Shown: positions 38,536 to 47,993, counted from the first letter of the stretch. The stretch is DNA of 64,000 bases from an uncultured Ignavibacteria bacterium (GCA_937870915.1 CALMZQ010000219.1:1-64000); one strand, 5' to 3'. Notes: generated by a model from the letters alone, not told the origin. Numbers and translations are program-made.

Positions 38536-39018
38536 ATGAAGCGGCTCATTTCGATTGGGGTTCTGTTTGGCAGCATTGCTTGCACCACGGTGATGTTTGC
38601 AGGTAACGATGATGTTGCAACGGATTCGGCGCGCTCATTATCATCAGCTTCTATACCTACTGATGAGATAGCCGATGTGCATTTTGCTATGATCTCGCGG
38701 CTTACTAGGCGTACCAATGTTCATGACGCGTCTCCCGGTCCAATCAGGGTAGTGCCAACGGCGACGGAGTGCGGAACACCAACGATGATTAAGGTCGCGA
38801 GTTCTGTGGGTGGTACTGTGTCCGTAACCCTAGTAACCTTCACTACGAATGACAACAGATCGATTGTTGAAAGCAGCACGATAGCTTCTTTTGTAGTTGC
38901 TGCAGGCGAAACGCATCTGCCAGTTCAACTAGGGTACCTTCGTGAAGGTAGATACCAACTGCGTGTTTCTAACGGCAGAGAACACGATGTTGTGCCATTT
39001 GTGGTGACGGGAAACTAG
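38536..39018 (+). CDS. Secreted protein of unknown function
   Basis: 160-residue exported protein. The ATG at 38536 is preceded by GAGG and starts a signal peptide (MKRLISIGVLFGSIACTTVMFAGN). The mature part is Ser/Thr-rich with beta character (TMIKVASSVGGTVSVTLVTFTTND; LPVQLGYLREGRYQLRVSNG). One cysteine remains in the mature chain (ATECGTP). I do not recognise a family; the C-terminal part might be a small beta sandwich. It follows the mutS2 octamer array and precedes another small exported gene. Confidence 0.6.
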   Translation: MKRLISIGVLFGSIACTTVMFAGNDDVATDSARSLSSASIPTDEIADVHFAMISRLTRRTNVHDASPGPIRVVPTATECGTPTMIKVASSVGGTVSVTLVTFTTNDNRSIVESSTIASFVVAAGETHLPVQLGYLREGRYQLRVSNGREHDVVPFVVTGN

Positions 39019-39044
39019 ATTGCTGTTTTGACCTAGGTTGAACC

Positions 39045-39464
39045 ATGAAAATTCTAACCTTACCCTTTGTAGTGCTGGCTACGATTGCATTCTGTTTTGT
39101 TCTGCAACCCTTGGAAGGGGCTTGGCAACAAGGTGAAAGTGCTATCGTTTGTCGTTTGTTTCCGCAGTCACCAGTGGAAGGGTCATGGCTAACAGGTGAA
39201 GACAATACTATCATTAAGATCTATCAAAAGGACGGAGCGTTGTATGGGAAGATTTTGTCATCAGACAATCCAAACGTGAAGATCGGAACGGAGATCCTTC
39301 AGGGTTTTCGGCTGGTTAAAGGGGTATGGACGGGAAAACTATGGGAGGCTAAGCGTGAAGAGCTCCTCGATGCTACTCTCGAGCTTCATACGAAGGTGCT
39401 TGAGATCGCAGTGCCTTCTGGCTATATGTTCAAGAAGCTTGTTTGGAAGAGAACATCTTCTTGA
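39045..39464 (+). CDS. Small exported DUF2147-like protein
   Basis: 139-residue protein with N-terminal hydrophobic signal (MKILTLPFVVLATIAFCFVLQPLEGAW). The segment VEGSWLTGEDNTIIKIYQKDGALYGKIL matches the start of the DUF2147 domain (GxWxT, then I..DG.LYGKI), and the rest is shortened compared with the usual 120-140 residue domain. Function unknown. It stands alone, with the Fic gene 172 bp downstream. Confidence 0.6.
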   Translation: MKILTLPFVVLATIAFCFVLQPLEGAWQQGESAIVCRLFPQSPVEGSWLTGEDNTIIKIYQKDGALYGKILSSDNPNVKIGTEILQGFRLVKGVWTGKLWEAKREELLDATLELHTKVLEIAVPSGYMFKKLVWKRTSS

Positions 39465-39636
39465 GTCTGGATTGCCGCCACGTTGCATTTTTCTCACAGA
39501 CATGCGCGGATGTAAGGAACGTAAAATGCTATTTTAGTACGGATGCGGAAGCAATTTAGATGAAGCTGCAATAAGTCTAATAAATAAAGGACTTAGCGTC
39601 GTTACTGAACTTTGCCTATTTTAGCATTCGTAAAAT
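39465..39636. promoter_or_regulatory. A/T-rich gap with two related palindromes before the Fic gene
   Basis: Two near-copies of an inverted repeat occur: TAAAAT GCT ATTTTA at 39522-39536 and TAAAATG TG CATTTTA at 39631-39646, both preceded by CG and followed by G. A related half-site (CTATTTTAG) is at 39617-39625. The second palindrome covers the Fic start codon, so the pair could be operators for autoregulation. Inference only. Confidence 0.45.
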
Positions 39637-40830
39637 GTGCATTTTAGAAAACGTGTTGTGAAGCCCCTTCATTTAACGATACCAACCCCTGGATTCGACC
39701 ACCCGATCGTTGAGGATATTATTGCTCTCGAGCGGTGGAAATCTAAGACGCTTGGTGGTACGACGCACCCTGCGGTGTTCGCAGATATCAAGCAGGTCTA
39801 CCACCTGCTGGAGAGTTTAGGGTCAGCTCGTATCGAGGGGAACCGCACCACAATCGATGAGCTTGTTGATGCAGCCGTGAATGGTGTTTCCGACTCTACA
39901 GAAGGGCTTAGGGAGATCTCCAATCTTGAAGACGCGATGTCTTGGATCGAATCGGTTTTTGCAGAGGAAAGCCATCGCAGAATTGATCATTCCTTTCTGC
40001 AGGAACTTCATCGACTCACCGTGAAGAATCTACGTCCCCCTGAGGTAGGGGGCGAGGGAGATCCTGACCCAGGACGATACCGTAGCAGTAACGTGGCGAT
40101 CACGGGAACGTCGTTCGTACCACCACCCGGATGGGAGGTGCAAGAGTTGATGGATCGATTCATAACGTTCATCAATGAACCGATAGATGTACGGCGTTCC
40201 CTGATGCGTATCGCAATTGCACATCATCGTTGTGCAGCTATTCACCCGTTTCGCAACGGTAACGGACGACTGGTTCGCCTACTTACCTATGCAATGCTCA
40301 TTCGAGACGGGTATCGCATTGATCAGGGTCGGATCATCAACCCAACGGCTGTCTTCTGTCATAACCGAGCTGACTACATGGACGGGCTGAGCGACGCAGA
40401 CGACGGAACCGAAGCGTCAAGTCTCCGTTGGTGTGCGTTTGTTCTTTCGGGATTGCGACGTGAACTGGAGAAGGTCGGAACACTCCTGGATGCCAACATC
40501 CTTGGTCCGCGTATTCTTCAGCCGACAATACGATTTGCCGTACAATCTGGACATATCACCGATGAAATGGCGCAGGTACTGAGTCGTATAGCTAAGTACG
40601 GCGATGGTGATGCATCAACATATCGATCCGTTTACCCCGGAAAGTCCGCAGCCAGCATCTCCCATATCATTGCCGATCACAAACAGATAGGAATCATCGC
40701 TGCCTATCCAACCATCCGCTCCCGTCGTTATGTAGCGCGCTTCAGCGGCCCGGCACTGTTAACCGCGTTGATCCATACGATGGACGCCGAGGGATACCTG
40801 CCGTTTCGCCGTGATGATCGTGGGGCGTAG
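39637..40830 (+). CDS. Fic-family adenylyltransferase with N-terminal inhibitory helix
   Basis: 397-residue Fic protein that likely AMPylates a target protein. The core motif HPFRNGNGRLVR (catalytic His about residue 203) is complete. The inhibitory motif S-A-R-I-E-G near residue 63 fits (S/T)xxxE(G/N), so it is a class II Fic enzyme with intramolecular inhibition. A C-terminal region of about 130 residues ends with a probable winged-helix part (HIIADHKQIGIIAAYPTIRSRR). The frame is closed upstream by a TAA at 39631, so the GTG at 39637 is the first possible start. No antitoxin gene adjoins. Confidence 0.88.
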   Translation: MHFRKRVVKPLHLTIPTPGFDHPIVEDIIALERWKSKTLGGTTHPAVFADIKQVYHLLESLGSARIEGNRTTIDELVDAAVNGVSDSTEGLREISNLEDAMSWIESVFAEESHRRIDHSFLQELHRLTVKNLRPPEVGGEGDPDPGRYRSSNVAITGTSFVPPPGWEVQELMDRFITFINEPIDVRRSLMRIAIAHHRCAAIHPFRNGNGRLVRLLTYAMLIRDGYRIDQGRIINPTAVFCHNRADYMDGLSDADDGTEASSLRWCAFVLSGLRRELEKVGTLLDANILGPRILQPTIRFAVQSGHITDEMAQVLSRIAKYGDGDASTYRSVYPGKSAASISHIIADHKQIGIIAAYPTIRSRRYVARFSGPALLTALIHTMDAEGYLPFRRDDRGA

Positions 40831-40833
40831 GGC

Positions 40834-40867
40834 ACGGCACTTCGACTCCGCTCAGAGTGACCGCACT
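40834..40867. repeat. REP-like element (CTTCGACTCCGCTCAGAGTGAC)
   Basis: A dispersed intergenic element with the core CTTCGACTCCGCTCAG followed by AGTGAC, of a kind seen between genes of many Bacteroidota and Chlorobiota. It lies between fic and accC and resembles the 59911 repeats when read on the other strand. Confidence 0.6.
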
Positions 40868-40871
40868 TCCG

Positions 40872-40879
40872 TAACTTTG
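40872..40879 (+). promoter_or_regulatory. Candidate -7 box (TAnnTTTG) of accC
   Basis: TAACTTTG ends four bases before the accC ATG at 40884, so the transcript would begin at or next to the start codon (leaderless). No -33 element is certain. Confidence 0.4.
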
Positions 40880-40883
40880 CCCC

Positions 40884-42326
40884 ATGTTCAAACGAGTCCT
40901 GATCGCCAATCGCGGCGAAATTGCCCTGCGTGTTATGCGCACCTGCAAACGTATGGGGATTGCCACGGTGGCTATCTATTCGGATGCGGATGTTCGGGCG
41001 CCACACGTGGCGGAGGCTGATGTAGCTATTGGGATAGGGGGCTTTACACCGCGGGAATCGTATCTGGTGGTGGAAAAGGTCCTGGCGGCTGCAAAGGAGT
41101 CGGGAGCCGATGCGGTGCACCCAGGCTATGGCTTCCTTTCAGAGAACGCCGAATTCGCACGGGCAGTGGCCGAGGCGGGCATGACGTTTATTGGGCCAAC
41201 GCCTGAGGCGATTGCGATGTTGGGTGATAAAACAGCAGCACGCGACCTTGCAATTGCATCAAAAGTGCCGATTTCACCAGGGAGTGACGGAGCCGTTGCT
41301 TCCTTTGAAGATGCACGCGCAGTTGTTGAGCGTATCGGCTATCCGGTGATCATCAAGGCTGCTGCAGGTGGTGGCGGCAAGGGCATGCGAATCGTTGAAG
41401 AAGCATCGGAGATTGAGTCAGCGTTTCATGCTGCACAAAACGAAGCGCTCACCTCGTTCAATGATGGACGGGTCTTTATTGAGCGGTATATCGTGGAGCC
41501 CCGTCACATCGAAATTCAGATCTTGGCAGATCATCACGGGACGGTGTTGTATTTCCCGGAACGGGAATGTTCAATTCAACGCCGACATCAAAAGGTGGTC
41601 GAAGAGTCGCCGTCAACAGCTGTAACACCGGCCATCCGCAAGGCTATGGGAGAAGCGGCTGCCCGACTCGTTCAAGCGGCATCGTATACGAATGCCGGTA
41701 CGTTGGAGTTCTTGTTGGATGCACGAGGTGAGTTCTACTTTATGGAAGTCAATACCCGACTCCAAGTAGAACACCCGGTAACAGAAATGGTCACGGGTAT
41801 CGATTTCGTTGAACAACAACTGCGCATTGCCTCAGGCGAAAAGCTCACATACAATCAGGCAGATGTTGCAAAACCAAAAGGTGCTGCAATTGAGTGTCGT
41901 GTCTGCGCGGAAGATGTCTTCAATGACTTCCTTCCCGATACCGGAATCGTGTCCTTCATGCAGTTGCCGGAAGGTGAGGGCGTCCGCAATGACACAGCTC
42001 TCTACGAAGGGTATGAAGTAAGCGTCCACTACGATCCAATGGTCGCAAAACTCATCGTACACGCCAAAGACCGCGAAACGTGCATCGAACGCACGCTTGA
42101 AGCGCTCGACAACTATCAGATCGTTGGTTTTAAAACAACCATCCCGTTCTGCCGACTCGTTATTGATTCAGCCCCCTTCAGAACCGGTGCCTACAGCACA
42201 TTCTATGTGAAGGAACATTGGCCGATCTCCCAACCCGAACACTTCCTTTCGTCACTTGCTGCGATAGCCGCGGCAGGGTTCACAGCAGAAGAGCAACGTA
42301 GACAACCACTACCATCCCATGACTGA
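40884..42326 (+). CDS. accC: Biotin carboxylase (acetyl-CoA or related carboxylase subunit)
   Basis: ATP-grasp enzyme that carboxylates biotin on a carrier protein. All motifs are present: N-terminal FKRVLIANRGEIALRVMR, HPGYGFLSENAEFA, glycine-rich KAAAGGGGKGM, the metal-binding MEVNTRLQVEHPVTE, and a C-terminal biotin carboxylase domain. No accB or carboxyltransferase gene adjoins, so whether it serves acetyl-CoA, propionyl-CoA or pyruvate carboxylase is open. Its end overlaps purL by 8 bp, an unusual pairing. Confidence 0.93.
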   Translation: MFKRVLIANRGEIALRVMRTCKRMGIATVAIYSDADVRAPHVAEADVAIGIGGFTPRESYLVVEKVLAAAKESGADAVHPGYGFLSENAEFARAVAEAGMTFIGPTPEAIAMLGDKTAARDLAIASKVPISPGSDGAVASFEDARAVVERIGYPVIIKAAAGGGGKGMRIVEEASEIESAFHAAQNEALTSFNDGRVFIERYIVEPRHIEIQILADHHGTVLYFPERECSIQRRHQKVVEESPSTAVTPAIRKAMGEAAARLVQAASYTNAGTLEFLLDARGEFYFMEVNTRLQVEHPVTEMVTGIDFVEQQLRIASGEKLTYNQADVAKPKGAAIECRVCAEDVFNDFLPDTGIVSFMQLPEGEGVRNDTALYEGYEVSVHYDPMVAKLIVHAKDRETCIERTLEALDNYQIVGFKTTIPFCRLVIDSAPFRTGAYSTFYVKEHWPISQPEHFLSSLAAIAAAGFTAEEQRRQPLPSHD

Positions 42327-44556
42327 TACCACACCTGTCAGCGAGATCTCGGTGACCACCGAGACGGCACGCGAACTTGGACTCACCGACGCGGAGTTCG
42401 ATCTGATCTGCGACAAATTAGGTCGCACACCAACCTACACGGAACTTGGCGTGTATTCGGTGATGTGGAGTGAACACTGTTCCTACAAGAACTCGATCCT
42501 GCAACTCAAGACCCTTCCACGCAGCGGCGGGAGAATGCTTGTTGCGGCGGGTGAAGAAAATGCCGGTGTGATCGATGTAGGAGAAGGCTATGGCGTTGCC
42601 TTCAAGATCGAATCTCACAACCACCCTAGTGCCGTTGAGCCGTTCCAAGGAGCTGCAACGGGAGTAGGTGGCATCCTGCGCGATATCTTCACGATGGGTG
42701 CACGTCCAATAGCTGCGTTGAATTCCCTTCGCTTCGGTGAACCCGACACGGAGCGCACAAAGTATCTCGTCAAGGGCGTTGTGCACGGCATCGGCCACTA
42801 TGGCAATTGTTTTGGTGTCCCTACGGTAGGGGGCGAGATCTACTTCGATCGTTGCTACACAGACAACCCACTCGTGAATGCCATGGCTGTTGGTGTCTTA
42901 CGCGCCGACCGTATGGCGTCTGCTACAGCACTTGGCGAAGGCAACCCGGTATTCATCATGGGATCGAGCACCGGACGTGATGGTATCCATGGCGCGTCGC
43001 TCCTGGCTTCGCGAGAGTTCGATGCCCAGACCGAGAACATGCGTCCAACGGTTCAAGTGGGCGACCCATTCGCAGAAAAACTGCTGCTCGAGGCCTCGCT
43101 AGAACTCATCGAAGCAGGCGTTGTTGTAGGCATGCAGGACATGGGTGCTGCAGGCATCTCTTGTTCGACAGCCGAGATGAGTGCAAAGGGCGAAGTAGGC
43201 ATGCGTATCGATCTCGATAAGGTACCACTGCGCGAAGCAGGGATGAGTGCCTATGAGATCATGCTTTCGGAATCGCAAGAACGTATGCTTGTTGTTGTGC
43301 AAAAGGGCATGGAAGCACGTGCTGCCGAAGTCTGTGAAAAATGGGACGTGCCGTTTGTGCAGATCGGCGAAGTCACGTCAGATGGACATGTCAACGTATC
43401 ACGTCATGGCAAGGTTGTTGCCAACATCCCTGCACAGTCGCTTGTATTAGGGGGCGATGCACCGGTCTATGTTCGTGAACAAAAGAAGCCCGAATACTTG
43501 GAGCTCACCAACCGTCCGGTTGATCAAGGTCCAAACCTCCACGAAAAAGAATGCACGGAGATCCTCACCAAACTGCTCGCATCGCCGACTATTGCAAGCA
43601 AGCGTTGGGTGTATGAGCAGTACGATTCACAAGTAGGAGACAACACCGTTATCCGCACCGGTGGTGATGCTGCCGTGTTGCGCATCAAGGAACTGCCTGG
43701 CAAGGCCGTGGCGGTCACAACCGACTGTAACAGTCGCTTCGTCTATCTCAATCCCTATCGCGGTGCTATGTCGGCCGTGGCCGAAGCTGCCCGCAACTGC
43801 GTCTGCGTAGGTGCCGAGCCTGTTGCCATCACCAACTGTCTCAACTTCGGCAATCCATACGATCCCGAGGTCTACTACCAATTCGCCGAAGCCATCCGTG
43901 GCATGGGCGATATGTGCAGAGCCCTCAACACCCCCGTCACAGGCGGCAACGTGAGCTTCCACAACGAATCACAACAACACGCCGTGTTCCCAACTCCAAC
44001 CATTGGCATGTTGGGACTCATCGATGACATCACAACTGTTATCGGCAATGCCTTTGTGAATGAGAACGAACATGTACTCATGCTCGGATGGCAGCGCAGT
44101 GAACTTGGTGGTAGTGAATATCTCAAGACCATCAAGGGTAGGGTGACTGGGGAAGCCCCCTACATCGACATTGATGAAGAGGTTCGTCTGCAGCGTGCTA
44201 CACTTCTTGCCATACGTTCCGGACTCATCACCGCTGCACACGATTGTTCCGAAGGCGGACTACTCGTTGCGTTGTCTGAGATGACATTTGGGAAGGGGCT
44301 TGGGGCAACCATCAACGTCCCATTCGATCACAACGCCGGCAACGTCTTTGGCGAAGCACAGAGTCGGATCATCGTAAGCGTCCCTTCTACAGCGCTTGAT
44401 GCTGTACGTGATCTTTGTGCTGCAAATGAAGTCCCGTTGACCGTGCTTGGCACAACCGGCGGAGACACACTCAACATCAAGGGTCTCGTCAACCAACCCG
44501 TCACCGACCTGCGTGCTATCTTCGAAGGCGCACTTCCATCGATCATGGCATCCTGA
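42319..44556 (+). CDS. purL: Phosphoribosylformylglycinamidine synthase subunit PurL (small type)
   Basis: Purine synthesis enzyme that converts FGAR to FGAM with ATP and ammonia supplied by PurQ. The 745-residue length is that of the PurL of the PurSQL system. Clear segments: YSVMWSEHCSYKNS, VGEGYGVAFKIESHNHPSAVEPFQGAATGVGGI, and MGAAGISCSTAEM, with the duplicated half in the C-terminal region (TDCNSRFVYLNPYRG). It overlaps accC by 8 bp and is followed by a DoxX gene 17 bp later. PurQ and PurS are not in the window. Confidence 0.96.
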   Translation: MTDTTPVSEISVTTETARELGLTDAEFDLICDKLGRTPTYTELGVYSVMWSEHCSYKNSILQLKTLPRSGGRMLVAAGEENAGVIDVGEGYGVAFKIESHNHPSAVEPFQGAATGVGGILRDIFTMGARPIAALNSLRFGEPDTERTKYLVKGVVHGIGHYGNCFGVPTVGGEIYFDRCYTDNPLVNAMAVGVLRADRMASATALGEGNPVFIMGSSTGRDGIHGASLLASREFDAQTENMRPTVQVGDPFAEKLLLEASLELIEAGVVVGMQDMGAAGISCSTAEMSAKGEVGMRIDLDKVPLREAGMSAYEIMLSESQERMLVVVQKGMEARAAEVCEKWDVPFVQIGEVTSDGHVNVSRHGKVVANIPAQSLVLGGDAPVYVREQKKPEYLELTNRPVDQGPNLHEKECTEILTKLLASPTIASKRWVYEQYDSQVGDNTVIRTGGDAAVLRIKELPGKAVAVTTDCNSRFVYLNPYRGAMSAVAEAARNCVCVGAEPVAITNCLNFGNPYDPEVYYQFAEAIRGMGDMCRALNTPVTGGNVSFHNESQQHAVFPTPTIGMLGLIDDITTVIGNAFVNENEHVLMLGWQRSELGGSEYLKTIKGRVTGEAPYIDIDEEVRLQRATLLAIRSGLITAAHDCSEGGLLVALSEMTFGKGLGATINVPFDHNAGNVFGEAQSRIIVSVPSTALDAVRDLCAANEVPLTVLGTTGGDTLNIKGLVNQPVTDLRAIFEGALPSIMAS

Positions 44557-44573
44557 ATCACCACGGAACACCT

Positions 44574-45002
44574 ATGAACCTTCAACGCTTCGCAACACTC
44601 TTCACGCAGCCGTGGGCAACGGATGCACTGCCAACACTTATTCGCATCATGCTTGGTGTGTTGCTTGTGTATCATGGAAGTTCCAAGGTCTTTGATGGTA
44701 TGGGTGACATGATACAAGGCATTACTGATCGCGGATGGCCATTCCCAATGATCCAGGCATTTATGGCCGCCTACATCGAGTTTGCTGGGGGCGTCCTCCT
44801 CATCGTAGGCCTCATGACACGTCCCGTGGCTCTTATGACCATTGGCCTCTTCAGCATCATCTTCTTCGTGTTTTCTGCTACAGATCCGTTCGCCAAGAAA
44901 GAAAAGGCACTGCTCTTTCTCTTCCTTGCCATCTATGTGTTTTTGTCGGGTCCGGGCAAGGCAAGTGTGGATGCGTTGTTGTTCCGAAAAGAAGCCAAAT
45001 GA
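44574..45002 (+). CDS. DoxX-family membrane protein
   Basis: 142-residue inner-membrane protein with four helices; the first carries the family signature TLIRIMLGVLLVYHGSSKVFDG, then AAYIEFAGGVLLIVGLMTRPVALM and a C-terminal LFLAIYVFLSGPGKASVDALL. DoxX proteins are linked to redox or oxidative stress but roles vary. It follows purL by 17 bp and may share its transcript. Its TGA stop lies inside the first unit of an octamer array. Confidence 0.9.
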   Translation: MNLQRFATLFTQPWATDALPTLIRIMLGVLLVYHGSSKVFDGMGDMIQGITDRGWPFPMIQAFMAAYIEFAGGVLLIVGLMTRPVALMTIGLFSIIFFVFSATDPFAKKEKALLFLFLAIYVFLSGPGKASVDALLFRKEAK

Positions 45003-45095
45003 CTTTATGACAATTATGACGTTATGACAATTATGACGTTATGACTGTTATGACGTCATAGTCGTCATAATTGTCATAATCGTCATAATCTTCAA
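44997..45095. repeat. Stop-anchored octamer array (TTATGACG family) after doxX, with inverted half
   Basis: The array starts at the stop (AAATGACT) and continues TTATGACA, ATTATGACG, TTATGACA, ATTATGACG, TTATGACTG, TTATGACG; then the inverted half TCATAGTCG, TCATAATTG, TCATAATCG, TCATAATC. Stem length about 40 bp. The right half is not next to a minus-strand gene end here, unlike the arrays at 33565 and 46626. Confidence 0.9.
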
Positions 45096-45146
45096 TTAAG
45101 GTTTTGTCAAGGTTCCTCCTTGCTCCTTTCCCCCGAGATTGCGCCT

Positions 45147-46628
45147 ATGAGAAACTGCAAAACAGCTCGGGGGCTTTCGATGAGTGGCGCGAATCAACGA
45201 TGTCGAGCATTGCTATTGATGCTTGCAGTGTGCGCGTTTGCCCTGCCCTCAGCGTCACATGCCCAAGGCCGCATCCCGCCGATCGTGAGCGACACGACGT
45301 GGACGTATACGAATCGCAACGTGAGGTTAGAACCGCCGTCAGAAGGCCCCTCTATTGCATTCTCAGGAAGCTCAAATAGAGTGTTTTATGCGGCCGATTT
45401 CTCATCCATTCTTGTACATGACGGAACGGATGGATTGATTGTTGATACGTTAGATCTTGGAAGGATTCTTGCAGACGGATCTATACGTCCTAAGAGAGTT
45501 TACTGTAATGCCGACGGATCTATGATGCTGGCCTTATGGCTTCAGGGCGGCTCAGCTCATTGGGGAGCGTTTTCTTATCCCGAAAAGCAGCTCATACAAG
45601 AGTTCCCATTCGATGTTGGAGGTACTCCGTGGGAGGAATTCCACCTTGCCATTTCTCCAAGTGGACGCTACGTTGTTGGACCATGGGAGAGAGAACAAGA
45701 ACGCAACTACGGAATCTATGACCTCGAGCGCGACACCGTTTATCAACTAGCCGCAGATGGGTACGAGGTTGTACTCAACTCAACCTTCGATTTTGATGAT
45801 GATGAAACAGCCCTGGTTTTCTGGGAGGCTAAGATCGAAAGAGGAGGCTCCAGAGTTGTTGTAGTGCATCTCAACAATGCCCCCTTCACCCGAACGAATT
45901 TCGAGGGTCGTTATTCAAGCCCAATGTTGTCTGGAGATGGAAAGCGTATTGCTGTCTCGAGTACCACCGGAGGTAGCGCTGCATACTACCCGGGCGTCAC
46001 AGTGCTCGATGTAGCCACAAAGGAGGTTGTCTGGACAATGAAGGGGAGTCAGAAGTCGAACCTGGACGAGTTCCTTGATCTCAACTTCTACCGTCTCTCC
46101 TACGACGGTAGCAAGATTTTTGTGAACCGCCATGACACAGCAATGTCTGCCGAGTTTCATACAGGTCTGTTCTACCGCATACCTGAAACAACTCCATTTG
46201 CCCGTACCCTACCGCGCACGTTTGGACCGTATGCCAATGAGCGAGGAATGATGATCATCTCATCGGATCTGACGCATGGATTTGTTGCGACAAAGTTTGG
46301 GGGCGGTTACGAAGAACCTCGCTACATCAAGACCTTGTACGCCGGAAGGTTCGACCTCGACGCGCCGAATGATGTGAGTGAAGAACATGTTCAGCAGACC
46401 CTTCCCGTGTATCCGAACCCAACATCAGGTACGGTTCACGTTCCCTGGGCAGGTCGGTCGGAGGCTGTATTATGGACGCTCTTTGATGCAACCGGACGAA
46501 CCGTTGAAACCGGTACAACCAACGGCTCAACCGAAACGATCACTCTGCATCTTGGTTCTGCACTGCCGGCAGGGGTTTATAGTTTGCGTTTGAATGGTGT
46601 GGAGCAACGAACGATCGTTGTGAAATGA
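45147..46628 (+). CDS. Secreted protein with T9SS type A sorting domain
   Basis: Exported protein of unknown function, about 493 residues. The signal peptide is CRALLLMLAVCAFALPSASHAQ; starts at ATG 45147 or ATG 45180 (GGGGG 6 bp upstream) both fit, and the true start is uncertain. The body shows propeller-like beta repeats (HLAISPSGRYVVG, YSSPMLSGDGKRIAVSS). The C-terminal sorting domain is clear: LPVYPNPTSGTVHV, WTLFDATGRTVETG, LPAGVYSLRL and a basic tail TIVVK. The stop TGA lies in the first unit of an octamer array. Confidence 0.82.
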   Translation: MRNCKTARGLSMSGANQRCRALLLMLAVCAFALPSASHAQGRIPPIVSDTTWTYTNRNVRLEPPSEGPSIAFSGSSNRVFYAADFSSILVHDGTDGLIVDTLDLGRILADGSIRPKRVYCNADGSMMLALWLQGGSAHWGAFSYPEKQLIQEFPFDVGGTPWEEFHLAISPSGRYVVGPWEREQERNYGIYDLERDTVYQLAADGYEVVLNSTFDFDDDETALVFWEAKIERGGSRVVVVHLNNAPFTRTNFEGRYSSPMLSGDGKRIAVSSTTGGSAAYYPGVTVLDVATKEVVWTMKGSQKSNLDEFLDLNFYRLSYDGSKIFVNRHDTAMSAEFHTGLFYRIPETTPFARTLPRTFGPYANERGMMIISSDLTHGFVATKFGGGYEEPRYIKTLYAGRFDLDAPNDVSEEHVQQTLPVYPNPTSGTVHVPWAGRSEAVLWTLFDATGRTVETGTTNGSTETITLHLGSALPAGVYSLRLNGVEQRTIVVK

Positions 46629-46708
46629 CCAACATCACTGTTGTGACGTTATGACTCTTATGACGTCATAGTCGTCATAAACGTCATAGTCGTCATAAAG
46701 ACTTTTCA
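46624..46708. repeat. Double octamer array (TTATGACG / CGTCATAA) between convergent genes
   Basis: From the plus-strand stop: AAATGACC, AACATCAC, TGTTGTGACG, TTATGACTC, TTATGACG. From the minus-strand stop of the LolE-like gene: TCATGAAA, AGTC, TTTATGACG, ACTATGACG, TTTATGACG, ACTATGACG. The halves meet at TATGACGTCATA, a palindrome, and can form one long stem. Confidence 0.88.
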
Positions 46709-47905
46709 TGAGAATCTGAGTGCGCTTGCCGGACGTATCCGTGCTGCCATGATCATCGGCACAACGGCTACGATGATGCACAGCCCGATGCTGATCGCCG
46801 GGACGATGAGGAAGGGGGCGGGGGAGAAGCTCACGGGGAGCACGGAGACGTAGTAGATCGCTCCGTCGAGTCGGATGAGGTGCCAGGTGGATTGGATCCA
46901 CACAAAGGCAAGGGCAATGAGTGCGCCAAGTGCAGAGCCGATGGCTCCAATGGTGATACTGCGCACAAGGAAGATCATCATGATCCGCATCGGGGTCATG
47001 CCTATGGTCATGAGGATAGCAATTGACCGGGTCTTCTCAACAACGGCGATGAGTAATGTGGAGATAACGGTGAACACGGCAACGATGCTGATGAGTCCAA
47101 GTACGATAGGGATGGGTTCCTTCTGCAACTCGATCCAGGCAGTGATGGCTTGGAAGGTGTCGAGGTAGGTGAGGACGTAGGCACGTGGACCCAGCACATC
47201 ACGCACACGCGATGCAACACGACGAGCACGTGTCTTGTCGGTACAGGTGATGAGGAGACTCGACGCTACGTCGTCAGGCAACCGAAGCTTCTGCCGTATG
47301 ATGTGAAGGGGCATTACAACTACGGTATTGTCGTAGGTGGCCATGCCGGATCGCAACACGCCCCCTACACGAAGGGTGAAGAGGATGGGCTGTGTTGACT
47401 CTGCATTGGCAGCGTAGATAACGATGGTATCTCCCACATCTACACCAAGGTTTGCAGCTATGCTCTCTCCTAACACAGCACCGTTGGCACTTACTCCATC
47501 GCCACGTATGATCATGGGGCGTATAAAGTCCGTAGCCCTATGCTCCGTAACGCCGGATAGGACAATGCCGTCCACGCCGGATCGCGTACGAGCCAACGCC
47601 TCACGGTTTAGAACGATGTCAACGGACGCAACACCTTCTACGGCGGCCACTCGTTCCATAGACCCGCGTGCGTTGCCGATCACATCACCAAGAATGGGCT
47701 TTGCCTCCACATGCGATGTGAATCGCATAGCTGTCTCTTCGATCTTCTCTTCATAACCGCGCAAGACGCTGATGGCGATGATCAACGCAAGACTTCCCAA
47801 CGCAACACTGAACACCGAAACGATGGTAGTGAAACGCGCAAAACCTTCTGCTCGGAGTGATCGAGCAAAACGACTGGCAAGTAAGACTGTTATCGGCATT
47901 TGCAT
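46706..47905 (-). CDS. LolC/LolE-family ABC transporter permease
   Basis: 399-residue membrane permease of the FtsX/MacB type, likely the lipoprotein-releasing LolCE type. An N-terminal helix (FTTIVSVFSVALGSLALIIAISVL) is followed by a periplasmic MacB-PCD-like region and three C-terminal helices (LGLISIVAVFTVISTLLIAVVEK; IMMIFLVRSITIGAIGSALGALIALAFVWIQ; FLIVPAISIGLCIIVAVVPMIMAARI). RPASALRFS closes the protein, as in LolC/E. The ATPase LolD is not adjacent, and the Lol assignment is inference. Its stop lies in the first unit of the minus-strand octamer array. Confidence 0.87.
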   Translation of the reverse strand: MQMPITVLLASRFARSLRAEGFARFTTIVSVFSVALGSLALIIAISVLRGYEEKIEETAMRFTSHVEAKPILGDVIGNARGSMERVAAVEGVASVDIVLNREALARTRSGVDGIVLSGVTEHRATDFIRPMIIRGDGVSANGAVLGESIAANLGVDVGDTIVIYAANAESTQPILFTLRVGGVLRSGMATYDNTVVVMPLHIIRQKLRLPDDVASSLLITCTDKTRARRVASRVRDVLGPRAYVLTYLDTFQAITAWIELQKEPIPIVLGLISIVAVFTVISTLLIAVVEKTRSIAILMTIGMTPMRIMMIFLVRSITIGAIGSALGALIALAFVWIQSTWHLIRLDGAIYYVSVLPVSFSPAPFLIVPAISIGLCIIVAVVPMIMAARIRPASALRFS

Positions 47906-47907
47906 CT

Positions 47908-47993
47908 ACTAGAAAGGTACTAGTTACTAAGTACTAGTTACTAGTTACAGGATAATTGAAAGGGGTAACTAGTAACCAGTAACTAGTAACTAA
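47908..47993. repeat. Stop-anchored array (AGTTACT family) after hbd, with inverted half
   Basis: Read on the minus strand, hbd ends with codons AGT TAC TAG, and these are the first units: AGTTACT, AGTTACT, GGTTACT, AGTTACC. After a loop-like stretch the inverted half GTAACTAGTAACTAGTAC follows. Period 7. Stop TAG is part of the repeat. Confidence 0.88.
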
